This document shows positions 9,291 through 17,320 of a DNA stretch of 64,000 nucleotides, in pieces. Every line of letters begins with the position of its first letter. The stretch's first letter is position 1. The notes beneath the pieces are model-generated. The model did no database searches. It worked only from the letters and a program-made list of their open reading frames with translations, and was not told the origin of the DNA. The stretch is from JAFAHS01 sp046728175 (GTDB lineage: Bacteria > Desulfobacterota > Binatia > Binatales > Binataceae). The stretch lies in contig JBKPEA010000080.1 in assembly GCA_046728175.1 (NCBI GenBank), forward strand, positions 1 through 64,000, read 5' to 3'. The position numbers and the translations under genes are program-made.

Positions 9291-10766
9291 GTGATGGCAT
9301 TGCATAGCGGTCCGAAAGATCAAGTCTCGGAGCTGAAGTCTGCAGCCGATGCGATACTGTCGCTATTGTCGGCGATCGTCGATTCATCGCACGACGCAAT
9401 TGTCAGCCAGACTCTCGAGGGAATCATCACGTCGTGGAATCCCGCGGCGGAACGAATGTTTGGCTACACGGCGGCCGAAGCGGTTGGGCAATCGATCCGT
9501 TTAATTATTCCCCCGGATCGGCACACGGAAGAGGACCACGTCCTCGAGAACATCCGACGAGGCGAAAAAGTCGATCATTTCGAAACCGTAAGTCAGACAA
9601 AAGACGGCGGTAAGATCCATATCTCTCTGACAGTCTCATCCATAAGGAACCCTCAGGGAGTAGTAGTCGGCGCTTCTAAAATCGCACGCGATATCAGCGA
9701 TCGAAAAAGCCTTGAACTTCTCCTGTCGTCGATCGTTGCGTCCTCGGACGATGCCATCATCAGTAAGACCCTGGACGGCATCATCACGTCATGGAACCCC
9801 GGAGCCGAGAGGATGTTCGGGTACGCTAGCTCCGAAGTCGTCGGTAAGTCGATTCGGCTCATCATCCCAGCAGAGCGCCAGTCAGAAGAAGATTTCGTTC
9901 TCAGTCAAATCCGGCGCGGCGATAAGGTCGATCACTTTGAGACTGTCCGGCAGACGAAAGATGGTCGAAGGCTCAACATTTCTCTGACGGTGTCGCCGGT
10001 CAGGGACGCGCATGGCATTCTCATCGGCGCGTCCAAAATTGCACGCGATATCACCGCCAAGAAATTGATGGAAAGCGAGCTGGAAGGAACCCGTCAGCGG
10101 TTGACCGAAGCGCTTGCGAGTAGGGACCAGCTTTTCGCCGTGGCAGCACACGAGTTGCGCAACCCGCTGAGTGTTCTGTCGATGCTGTGGCAAGTGCCTC
10201 ATTCGGCAGGGTTTGAGCGCGTAATTGAAAAGTCACGAACGCAACTCGATCGCCTTAGCCGGCTGATAGATCGCTTGCTTGACATTGCCCGTCTGCGATC
10301 CGGCAAGTTCGTGTTGGATCGTCAAACGCTCAACCTGAATGAGCTTGTCTGCGAGATCGTGGGCAGATTCAGGATTGTGCACCCGGACCTTGGGATTTCC
10401 TTGCAATGCGACCCGCGAATAGAGGGCAATTGGGATCGCCTTCGACTCGATGAGGTGCTCACTAATCTGATCTCCAATGCCGTCAAGTATGGGGTGAAGA
10501 GGCCCATCGAGATAAGTGCGGCAGCGAGTACTGACCATGCGGTCGTGGTGGTCAAGGACCATGGGGTCGGCATATCTCCGCACGATCTGAAGCGGATTTT
10601 TGAGCCGTTTGAACGAGTCGAAGAGATTTCGAAAGTCAGGGGCCTCGGGATGGGACTTTGGATCACCAAGCAGATCGTCGAAGCGCATGGCGGAACAATT
10701 CTGGTTGAGAGTGAACCCGACCGTGGGTCTTCGTTCATCGTTCGCCTTCCCCTAGAGAAATCATAA
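9291..10766 (+). CDS. PAS-PAS sensor histidine kinase
   Basis: A cytoplasmic hybrid-free sensor kinase of 491 residues with no membrane segment. Two PAS domains (about 22-140 and 144-262) are near copies of each other: SWNPAAERMFGYTAAE / SWNPGAERMFGYASSE, then SIRLIIP in both and VDHFETV in both, each ending ASKIARDI. The HisKA phosphoacceptor follows in AVAAHELRNPLSVL (His near 286) and then the HATPase_c ATP-binding domain: N box LISNAVKYG, G1 VKDHGVGIS, F box IFEPFERV, G2 GLGMGLWI. It would autophosphorylate and pass phosphate to a response regulator, but none is adjacent, so it is an orphan kinase. The signal is unknown; no haem or flavin ligand residue is obvious. Start is GTG 9291 or ATG 9294. 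Confidence 0.9.
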   Translation: MMALHSGPKDQVSELKSAADAILSLLSAIVDSSHDAIVSQTLEGIITSWNPAAERMFGYTAAEAVGQSIRLIIPPDRHTEEDHVLENIRRGEKVDHFETVSQTKDGGKIHISLTVSSIRNPQGVVVGASKIARDISDRKSLELLLSSIVASSDDAIISKTLDGIITSWNPGAERMFGYASSEVVGKSIRLIIPAERQSEEDFVLSQIRRGDKVDHFETVRQTKDGRRLNISLTVSPVRDAHGILIGASKIARDITAKKLMESELEGTRQRLTEALASRDQLFAVAAHELRNPLSVLSMLWQVPHSAGFERVIEKSRTQLDRLSRLIDRLLDIARLRSGKFVLDRQTLNLNELVCEIVGRFRIVHPDLGISLQCDPRIEGNWDRLRLDEVLTNLISNAVKYGVKRPIEISAAASTDHAVVVVKDHGVGISPHDLKRIFEPFERVEEISKVRGLGMGLWITKQIVEAHGGTILVESEPDRGSSFIVRLPLEKS

Positions 10767-10805
10767 GTTCCAGAAGAGCTATCCCGCGTTTCAGGAGGGA
10801 ACGTT

Positions 10806-11603
10806 GTGACACGGTTGTACCACCATCCAAATGAGTACGACCTCGAACATCTCGGTGATGAAGACGACATAAATTTTTACCTCGGGCTGGTTAAGCGCCT
10901 GCGCCCGAAGCGCATTCTTGAGCTCGGGTGTGGTACCGGTCGGATAGCGCTTCCTCTGGCCGAGCAAGGAATTGCTTGCGGCTATCGAGTCGTCGGTCTG
11001 GAAAACGAGGCAGCAATGCTTGGCGGTGCCGTCGAGCGCCGTCGAAGTGCGAGCCCGCAGGTGCAGGAGTGTCTCACCTTCGTCGAAGAAGATATGCGGA
11101 GCTGGCAGGCCGACGAAAGGTTCGATCTGATCTTGGCACCCTGTTCATCGATCGCTCATCTTCACGGACTGGACGAGCAAATTGGAACGTGGCGACAGGC
11201 CCGGGCCAATTTGTGCACGGGTGGCAGATTCGTGGTCGAGGTCACGATGCCGAATTTAGCGGTGTTTGCAGACTCGTTCTCGCGATCGCCCAGAGCACTT
11301 GTTGAAATCGATATTGATAACTTCGACGAAGCAGAAGGAATTCGATTACTTCGTCATAAAACCACTAGATATCTGAGTAATCAGCAGCGCGCACAGATCC
11401 GCTTCCTTTACGAGAAGTATCGGGACGATAGATTAGTGGACAGCTACATTGACGATTTCGAAAGCCACGTCTTCTTTCCTCGTGAACTTGAACTGCTTTT
11501 TATCCATGCCGACTTTAAGCTCGAGAATACAGTGGGTGACTATCAGAGCCGCCCCCTTTCGGTCAATTCGCGCCTCATTATCATGACTGGGCGGCGTGAT
11601 TAG
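10806..11603 (+). CDS. Class I SAM-dependent methyltransferase
   Basis: A 265-residue Rossmann-fold methyltransferase. Motif I is RILELGCGTGRIALPLAEQG (residues 39-58), followed by VVGLENEAAML (acidic end of strand 2), FVEEDMRSWQ (motif II/III) and FDLILAPCSSIAHLHG (motif IV). The C-terminal half resembles small-molecule methyltransferases (LRHKTTRYLSNQQRAQIRFL). The GTG start at 10806 has AGGAGG 6 bases upstream, a strong site. It lies 40 bases after the histidine kinase on the same strand and may be cotranscribed. The acceptor substrate is not predictable. Confidence 0.85.
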   Translation: MTRLYHHPNEYDLEHLGDEDDINFYLGLVKRLRPKRILELGCGTGRIALPLAEQGIACGYRVVGLENEAAMLGGAVERRRSASPQVQECLTFVEEDMRSWQADERFDLILAPCSSIAHLHGLDEQIGTWRQARANLCTGGRFVVEVTMPNLAVFADSFSRSPRALVEIDIDNFDEAEGIRLLRHKTTRYLSNQQRAQIRFLYEKYRDDRLVDSYIDDFESHVFFPRELELLFIHADFKLENTVGDYQSRPLSVNSRLIIMTGRRD

Positions 11604-12388
11604 GGGTCGGCGCGAAAGACTTCGCACAGGTTGTCAGGACTCAGTGGTTCGAACTCATGGCCGGCGGTCTGTACGGTTCGGGCTGAAGGTTCGCTCCATA
11701 TGGGATGACGAGGAGAACGAGTGATGAGAACCCTTGTCCCACAGGGGTTTCGCGATCCGTTCTTTCCCTAGCGACCTGTGGATATCTCTCCTATTCCCGC
11801 CCCAAATGCCTTGAAAGCGTGCGTGGCGGCGCCAACAGCCTCAGCAGAAATTTGCCAGAAATCATCCACAGGGATATTCACGGAATTTCCACAGCGCAGT
11901 TCATCGGATAGACCATAGCCAATCGCCTCTCAGTCTGCCGTGAAGCTCAACTCGTACCGCCGGCCGCATAAACGTTAGACGCGAACATTGCAACTACTTG
12001 GTCGGGCTCTGCGGGCTAACCGAATCGTCTGATCCGATGCGGTTGGACCAGGTTTATGCGCAACGTGTCGGGTTCGCCGAGCGCTCGAGAGATCACAATC
12101 AGCCTGGGCGCTTTTCTTGAGGCGAAGCGCTGGCAAGACCGCCTACGCGAACGAGGAAGGGGAATGAGAGTTTATCAGTTCGTCGAGAATCCACGTATTT
12201 ACTTCGCGTCGATCTCGCCGCGCAGGCATTGTCTGCGAAAATGCCGACATTCTGCGGCGAATCTGGCGTCATTGAGTCCGCTATGCACAAAGAACTTTGT
12301 CTGCCGTTTTTGACCTGTATTTGGCCTCCGCTCGAGTGGACACGAGCAATTGTCTGCAAGTATGACGGGCTTAGACGTTGCGTGCTCG
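11604..12388. other. Gene-poor stretch with clustered DnaA-box-like sites
   Basis: No gene recognised. Between 11738 and 11900 there are four CCACAG-type sites: GTCCCACAG, TGTGGATA (reverse complement TATCCACA), TCATCCACAG and TTTCCACAG. Two of them differ from the DnaA consensus TTATCCACA by one base. No dnaA, dnaN or AT-rich unwinding region is present, so a replication role is doubtful. The short frames at 12056-12521 have no supporting motif. Confidence 0.3.
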
Positions 12389-12493
12389 TTAGCGATTCCA
12401 AAATACCGCATCCCGACAATTGAGATTCCATTCCTCGCGCGTCGCGAGAATGATTCTCGGTGAGCCGTTCGGATCGCGTTCGATGACCTTCAT
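12389..12493 (-). CDS. Possible 34-residue small protein
   Basis: A short frame that reads MKVIERDPNGSPRIILATRE and ends NCRDAVFWNR. AGGAAAG lies 6 bases upstream of the ATG. It follows two other small minus-strand frames with good ribosome binding sites, so a small-gene operon is plausible. The family is not recognised and length alone gives little statistical support. Confidence 0.3.
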   Translation of the reverse strand: MKVIERDPNGSPRIILATREEWNLNCRDAVFWNR

Positions 12494-12524
12494 TGGGCTT
12501 TCCTCGTGGAGTCGAGGGCACCTT

Positions 12525-12743
12525 TTATCGCGCAGACAATCGTCCCACCAGGCAGTCGTAGATCTGTTCCATCGTGCTGTCGATCGCTCTCGTCATCGCT
12601 GCTTGCGTGAGCGTTGCAACTATGAGCGGGCAATCGCCCACAGTGAGCGCGGCTTGGTTGTCGAGCCTTCTGAGAAACCGTTGACAAGTTTCCCACGTCT
12701 GGCGTTGGACGTTCGTATTCAACACCATTTCTTTGTCAGTCAT
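12525..12743 (-). CDS. Small hypothetical protein
   Basis: A 72-residue soluble protein beginning MTDKEMVLNTNVQRQTWETC, rich in helix-forming residues, with no recognised family. GGAGG is placed 7 bases before the ATG, which is strong. Its start overlaps the end of the upstream small membrane gene (the upstream stop TGA lies inside the first codons), the layout of translationally coupled genes. The support is the ribosome binding site and overlap, not homology. Confidence 0.45.
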   Translation of the reverse strand: MTDKEMVLNTNVQRQTWETCQRFLRRLDNQAALTVGDCPLIVATLTQAAMTRAIDSTMEQIYDCLVGRLSAR

Positions 12744-12981
12744 ATCGAAACCTCCATTTTACGCTAGCATTCCGCTGCGCAATGGCCCGCAGCCTCTGGG
12801 TGCGTTCTCTGGCGGTTGTCTGGGTCAGCTCACCTGGGTTCTGTTCGCCGAATGCGATCTCGTTCCTGATCACCCAGCCACATAAAAGGCCAAGAAGACC
12901 AGCACCGACCCGCAGAGTCCCTCGCAGAACCACGCAAAGCGCGCGGAGACCGCAACTATTCATCGAGCAGTAGCTCTTCAC
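12736..12981 (-). CDS. Small hypothetical protein with one hydrophobic segment
   Basis: An 81-residue frame with one likely membrane helix (LRVGAGLLGLLCGWVI, about residues 24-39) and a basic C-terminal tail (TARERTQRLRAIAQRN). Its stop overlaps the start of the next small gene by a few bases. It also overlaps the 3' end of the NTF2-like remnant on the same strand by 26 bases. No family is recognised; M7 (MNSCGL) is an alternative start. Moderate doubt that it is real. Confidence 0.35.
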   Translation of the reverse strand: MKSYCSMNSCGLRALCVVLRGTLRVGAGLLGLLCGWVIRNEIAFGEQNPGELTQTTARERTQRLRAIAQRNASVKWRFRYD

Positions 12982-13249
12982 CGGTCGCCTCGCCGGGCTT
13001 GATGGTTGTCGCCTCGACCTCGATAGCTTCGCCCTTCAGTCGGGCCTGCGCCCTATCGTAGAGGTGTCCTCGCCGCTTACAAGTCGCATACAGAACCGCC
13101 AGCGCATAGTCATCGGTTGCAATGACCCTTACGAGGCGGACTTGCAGGGCCCCTCCGCTGCCCTCTCCAAACCACGGCAAGCAGCAAAAAACCGCTTCAC
13201 GGCCGCGATAAACTCGCGCCAGCGGATTGTGGGCCGAGTGAGGTTCTCT
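12956..13249 (-). pseudogene. NTF2/SnoaL-like domain fragment, N-terminus lost
   Basis: The minus strand encodes HNPLARVYRGREAVFCCLPW, then GGALQVRLVRVIATDDYALAV and YDRAQARLKGEAIEVEA. This follows the SnoaL/NTF2-like pattern (NPL.G.Y.G..AV..F, a beta strand with ATDDYA, then the final strands). An in-frame TGA at about 13250 cuts off the first helices that form the cone-shaped fold, so only the C-terminal two thirds remain and no start with a ribosome binding site is present. These domains occur as isomerases or as unknown-function ketosteroid-isomerase-like proteins. It is interpreted as a truncated gene. Confidence 0.5.
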
Positions 13250-13385
13250 TCAGGCTGGTTTTTTCATCTTACATGTCCGATAGTTCGACTATGTGATAGC
13301 CATCGCGTAAATTCCTTCGTCCGGTTGTGGCAATGATTGCGATGGTAACGTGACCGCATCCAGACCTCGGAGGATTCGCTTTGCC

Positions 13386-14648
13386 ATGGCACATGCGCCA
13401 AGGATGCTCGAGGGTTATCGCGTTCTCGATTTTACCCAATTCGTGGCCGGACCAACTTGCTCCCGCCTCATGGCCGAGCTCGGCGCGGAAGTTGTGAAGC
13501 TTGAACTGGCCCCCGACGGCGATCGCATCCGCGATGCGGGTTTCAAACCACGCAACGACAAGTCCAGCAGCCACAGCACGTATTACATGCAACACGATCA
13601 CAGCAAGCTGAGTTTTGCGATCGATATGAAGCAGCCGGGGGCGCACGAGCTGGTCATGTCGATGATCCCGAAGTTCGACGTCCTGGTAGAAAATTTTGCC
13701 CCGGGGGTGATCGGGCGGATGGGTTTTTCTTACGAGGAAGTGAAGAAGGTCAATCCGAAGATCATCATGTGTTCGATATCGATGGCCGGCCAGACGGGAC
13801 CACTATCCAGCAAGGCAGGCTACGACACGATCGGACAGGCCTACGCGGGAGTCACCGATAACCTCGGCGAACGAGATCGCGCGCCGATCATGATCGGAAT
13901 GGCCATCGGTGACGTCTCGACCGGTGTTGCGGCGGCAATGGCGGTGTTCGCCGCCTTGCTACATCGGGAGCGCACCGGCGAAGGACAGTATCTCGATGCC
14001 TCACTGACCGACACCTACTTCCATATGCACGAACTGAATGTGCCGAAGATCGCGCCGGCCGGCGATCGGGTGCGGCCGAAACGCTTCGGATCTCAGGCCG
14101 ACGGACCCGGACCGGCAGGCAATTTCCGTTATCGCGGCGACCAATACATTATGATTCTGATGGCGCCGCATCAATGGCCGCAAATGACTCGCGCGATGGG
14201 CAAGCCCGAACTCCTAACCGATCCCCGCTTCCAACGTGCGCGGGATCGACAAAAGAATCGTTTCCAGCTCCAGGCGATAATCAAAGAATGGCTCGCGACG
14301 TTCCCCATCCGCGAGGATGCAATCGCCGCAATGGATAAGGAACGAGTCCCGTGCGCGCCGGTACTGAGTCTCAACGAAGCAATCGCGCATCCGCATCTGA
14401 ACGAGCGCAAGACGGTACGATGGGTCAAAGATCCGCTTTTCGGAAGAGTAGCGATACCCGCAGTGCCGGTGAAATTTTCGGCTTGGCCGGATCGCACCGA
14501 GCTGCGGTCAGCACGTCTAGGTGAGGACAATGAGCGGGTCCTGCGCGATTACCTCGGGCTCAGCGACGAGCGAATCCGCGAGTTGTATTCGAATGGCACG
14601 CTGGTCCGCGACAAGGGCATACCGCCTTCTCACGACGAGGTTTTCTAG
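13386..14648 (+). CDS. CaiB/BaiF family III CoA-transferase
   Basis: A family III CoA-transferase, 420 residues from the ATG at 13386. These interlocked dimers move CoA between carboxylic acids and act in carnitine, oxalate, bile-acid and aromatic-acid metabolism. Seen: LEGYRVLDFTQFVAGPTCSR, LGAEVVKLE with DRIRD, then KLSFAIDMKQPGAHEL and DVLVENFAPGVIGRMG. These are followed by the central MAGQTGPLSSKAGYDTIGQA and GEGQYLDASLTD, and the C-terminal RVPCAPVLSLNEAIAHP. The expected acidic nucleophile should lie in the central region after the GYD segment but cannot be assigned by eye. The donor and acceptor are unknown. It is monocistronic here, near catabolic operons, so activation of a foreign acid as a CoA ester is a reasonable inference. 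Confidence 0.9.
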   Translation: MAHAPRMLEGYRVLDFTQFVAGPTCSRLMAELGAEVVKLELAPDGDRIRDAGFKPRNDKSSSHSTYYMQHDHSKLSFAIDMKQPGAHELVMSMIPKFDVLVENFAPGVIGRMGFSYEEVKKVNPKIIMCSISMAGQTGPLSSKAGYDTIGQAYAGVTDNLGERDRAPIMIGMAIGDVSTGVAAAMAVFAALLHRERTGEGQYLDASLTDTYFHMHELNVPKIAPAGDRVRPKRFGSQADGPGPAGNFRYRGDQYIMILMAPHQWPQMTRAMGKPELLTDPRFQRARDRQKNRFQLQAIIKEWLATFPIREDAIAAMDKERVPCAPVLSLNEAIAHPHLNERKTVRWVKDPLFGRVAIPAVPVKFSAWPDRTELRSARLGEDNERVLRDYLGLSDERIRELYSNGTLVRDKGIPPSHDEVF

Positions 14649-14878
14649 CTTCAACAATATTTTCGCGCGCGCTTGAAGTCACGCGACCGGACGTTCAGCT
14701 TCTCGACTAAATAGGTGCGACGCGCACAAACCATCTTGATAACTCTACCAATGGGTCTGGTCGTCCGTAGCTCTTGTTAGCGCCCGAACTAGGCGCTCAA
14801 TTCCTGTCGGGGCGCCACTCACAACCAGTGCCGAGACGCCGAGCACGTTCTAGAGCCCTTGGCGCAACGAGTGAGTAG

Positions 14879-16007
14879 TTATTGCTTCTTTGCAGTTTGC
14901 GACTCTACCACCAGGTCGAGCACATAGAGGTTGGAGGGTGCGCCGCCAGCAGATGCAGGGCGTTGGAATCGCTTGACCCGCAGTACATTGCGTACGCCTT
15001 CGCGATGGGTGAAGCCCTCGATATTGACGGTCAGAGGCTTCCATTCGCCGGGAGTTCCGACCACCAGGCCCTCGTTGTCATAGTGCCGCTCGCGGTACTG
15101 CAGACAGCGGGTGTTGGGGGACGGCGGATTCGGGCAGGCAACCGACTGGGGGGCGATTTCGAGAAAGACCGTAGTACCGAGCCCGTAGAGCGATTCCGGA
15201 GTAGGTTCGCCGGTGAACTTTAGCGTGCCGTCGCTAGGCGACACCAGCCGCAGCTGCACGGAGGCGTCTTGGCGACGGGTCATCTGGACTTGCAGCGGTT
15301 TGGCCAGCAGGTTGGACAGAACGGAGTCCGCCTGCATTAAGGCCGGATCGCAGGCCATCCTGGTGGACACGCCGCCGATGACAGTGAGCTGGTTGGCGGC
15401 AGAGACCTGATACCCGGCGACGAGCCGGTTGCACGGCCCCTGGACGCTCAGCCGCGAGCCAACGAAGCTAAGCACGATGGGATGGTCTTGGCCGGGAGGC
15501 AGACCGGCGATGCGGCGATTATTGGCATCCGTGGCGAAGGCAAGCGTCCAACGATAGCGCCCAAGTTGTTGCTCCAAGTCGCTGCTGTGGGGTGCGGCAG
15601 GCGCCAGCACCAGATTTGCTGCGGGTGACTGTGAAGCGCCGCTTTCCGGGCGAAGCAGCGTGAGCCGGCCTTCGCCTACGGAAAACTGCTGTCGGCCGCC
15701 GCGTTCATCGAGGGTAATGGCGTTCCCACTGGGCTGCCACGTGAAGACCCCACTTACCGACTTCTCCGCATTCTGGGATCCCTGGGCCTGGGTGACCAGC
15801 CGGTAGGAGCCATCGGGGTTGAGTGTCAGCCTGGTCTTGGTGCCCGGACAGTCAGCAGAGGACAACTCCTTCGTAGGTGCCGGACCAATCGAGCGAATAC
15901 CGGCTGTTGTGCATGTCGGCAGGCTGTGGGGGCGTCCCTCCGCCACTCTGTTGCACAGCGGCTGCCACAACGGTCGCTACGGCAAGAAGTATCACGGAGA
16001 ATTTCAC
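14879..16007 (-). pseudogene. NlpE-META-DUF4377 envelope protein with an early frameshift
   Basis: The gene starts at GTG 16007 (AGAGGA upstream) with a signal sequence KFSVILLAVATVVAAAVQQ. It then reads YSLDWSGTYEGVV, the start of an NlpE-type domain. The frame breaks at CCTCTGCTGACTG (about 15855-15865); the next frame resumes SADCPGTKTRLTLNPDGSYR and runs uninterrupted to 14879. Three domains follow: NlpE N-terminal (to FSVGEGRLTLL), META/HslJ-like (YRWTLAFATDANNRR, SFVGSRLSVQGPCNRLVAGY) and DUF4377 (LRVKRFQRP ... LYVLDLVVES). NlpE proteins sense copper and envelope stress, and META proteins are envelope or heat-shock lipoproteins. The frameshift falls at the expected CADC metal motif, leaving one Cys. 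No lipobox Cys is visible, so the product is probably periplasmic. Confidence 0.75.
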
Positions 16008-16273
16008 ACAGATCCTCTTAATACATATTGTGCTTGAATTCTCTTAGGTGCGACTAGATTTTATATCTAGCCACGCCAGACCTCGATAAACCCAATCCGA
16101 CGGCGGCGATCTCTTTAAAGGCCTGCTCATCCACGATCTCGAACTGGCCACGGAACGAGACCCCATTGTTGCCGCGAGTCGCCTACATCACTGGTTCAGT
16201 TCGAGCGTCTACAAATTGCCTACAATCGACTTTGATGCTGCTCTTATTGAGTCAAAATCCCTTGGATTTATTG

Positions 16274-16346
16274 CGCGCCCGGAGGGATTCGAACCCCCAA
16301 CCCTCGGATTAGAAGTCCGATACTTATCCAGTTGACCTACGGGCGC
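16274..16346 (-). tRNA. tRNA-Arg (anticodon TCT)
   Basis: A full cloverleaf is visible on the minus strand: acceptor stem GCGCCCG pairing with CGGGCGC, D-arm GGTCAACTGGAT, and anticodon arm TCGGACTTCTAATCCGA with TCT in the loop. The variable loop is followed by T-arm GGGGGTTCGAATCCCTCC. CCA is not encoded. The plus strand shows it as a reverse-complement run with TTCGAACCCC at 16288. Confidence 0.95.
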
Positions 16347-16523
16347 TCGTGATTGCGCCCACGTTTCACTAGTACGCTTTGCACGTGCGCCGAGAGCTGA
16401 CCTAGCCGTTCAATTTTAGCGACTGTCAAGCTTGACCTGCCGGCTTTTACCGCCGCGTCCGGAGTGTGCTACGGTCCGCTTAGTCAGATCTTTTCCCTTA
16501 AGCTTCGCAGAGGAGCCAAGGCT

Positions 16524-16970
16524 ATGGCGAGCAAGGATTTTGTGTTCACCCAGTTGCTGAGGGCCTATCGCAAGGGGATCATCTCCGAGACGGTCTTCGA
16601 GCAACAAATGAATGAACTGACCGCGTCGACCGGAGGCGCACCTGAGAATCCGCTTAACATATCCAACGTGATGGCGTTTCGTGGTGACGGCACGAAGGCG
16701 CGCGGCAAGCGCCTGCGGCGGACCGCGCAAAGCGAGACGATGACTTTCACGATCCCGGCGAACTTCCACAGCGATCGCGAGAACAGCCATCGCGGCGACC
16801 AGATCATCTATGTGCTTGAGGGGTCGGCGACTGCGCGCGTCGCGGGCAATGAGCAGCAGATCAAAGCGGGCGACATCCTGACTATTCCGGCCGGCGCGAT
16901 GCACACCCTTCGCACGGATAGCGAACCGCTCTTCGGGCTGACCGTTTTCGCCCCGCCCGAGCCGGCCTAG
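16524..16970 (+). CDS. Cupin-domain protein with N-terminal SHOCT-like module
   Basis: A 148-residue protein in two parts. Residues 1-36 (ASKDFVFTQLLRAYRKGIIS, then ETVFEQQMNEL) form a SHOCT-like helical hairpin shared with the proteins at 50867 and 53165. Residues about 70-145 are a Cupin_2 barrel: GDQIIYVLEGSATARVAGNE, then GDILTIPAGAMHTLRTD. The first cupin motif is reduced: no HxH pair precedes the Glu, and only HRGDQ and the later H remain, so metal binding may be weak. The ATG at 16524 has AGAGGAG upstream and places the module at the extreme N-terminus. The gene is monocistronic. Ligand unknown; a small-molecule-binding or dioxygenase role is typical for the fold. Confidence 0.85.
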   Translation: MASKDFVFTQLLRAYRKGIISETVFEQQMNELTASTGGAPENPLNISNVMAFRGDGTKARGKRLRRTAQSETMTFTIPANFHSDRENSHRGDQIIYVLEGSATARVAGNEQQIKAGDILTIPAGAMHTLRTDSEPLFGLTVFAPPEPA

Positions 16971-17320
16971 GGTTCGGCAGTAGCGAGCGTTGCGCCATCG
17001 CTGACGCTATTCAGCTAAATGTGCTGGTCGGAAAATTTCTTCTGTTAGGTTTGTACGTCGTCTGTTCGGCAGCGAAGATAACGCAGGCTGCGACGGAAAT
17101 CCAAGTCTCGCGGGAAACTGTTTTGCGCTACACGGTCAACTCGGCATTCATGAAGGTAGTTCCTCTCGGGTGATGTGGATAATAGGAATTCGTCGACTGC
17201 TTCGGGTGTGGTGTCCCGCCTGAGCCTGTGCTCCGCAAAATCATCCGTGTGGGGGCAAAGCTTTGGCGTAACTATTTTCGGATCAGAGTTAAGTCCGAAT
17301 CACAGTCTGGACTTTGTGCG
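16971..17320. other. Intergenic stretch between convergent genes, no gene seen
   Basis: Lies between the ends of the cupin gene and the minus-strand oxidoreductase. No frame with a motif or ribosome binding site, and no clear terminator hairpin, was found. Confidence 0.4.

Noticed and set aside
11738..11900. Chromosomal replication origin
   Set aside because: No dnaA/dnaN/gidA neighbours and no AT-rich unwinding element; only degenerate boxes.
15850..15870. In-frame TGA in the META/NlpE gene as another selenocysteine codon
   Set aside because: The similarity resumes in a different frame after the TGA, so a frameshift explains it; no hairpin with suitable spacing was seen.
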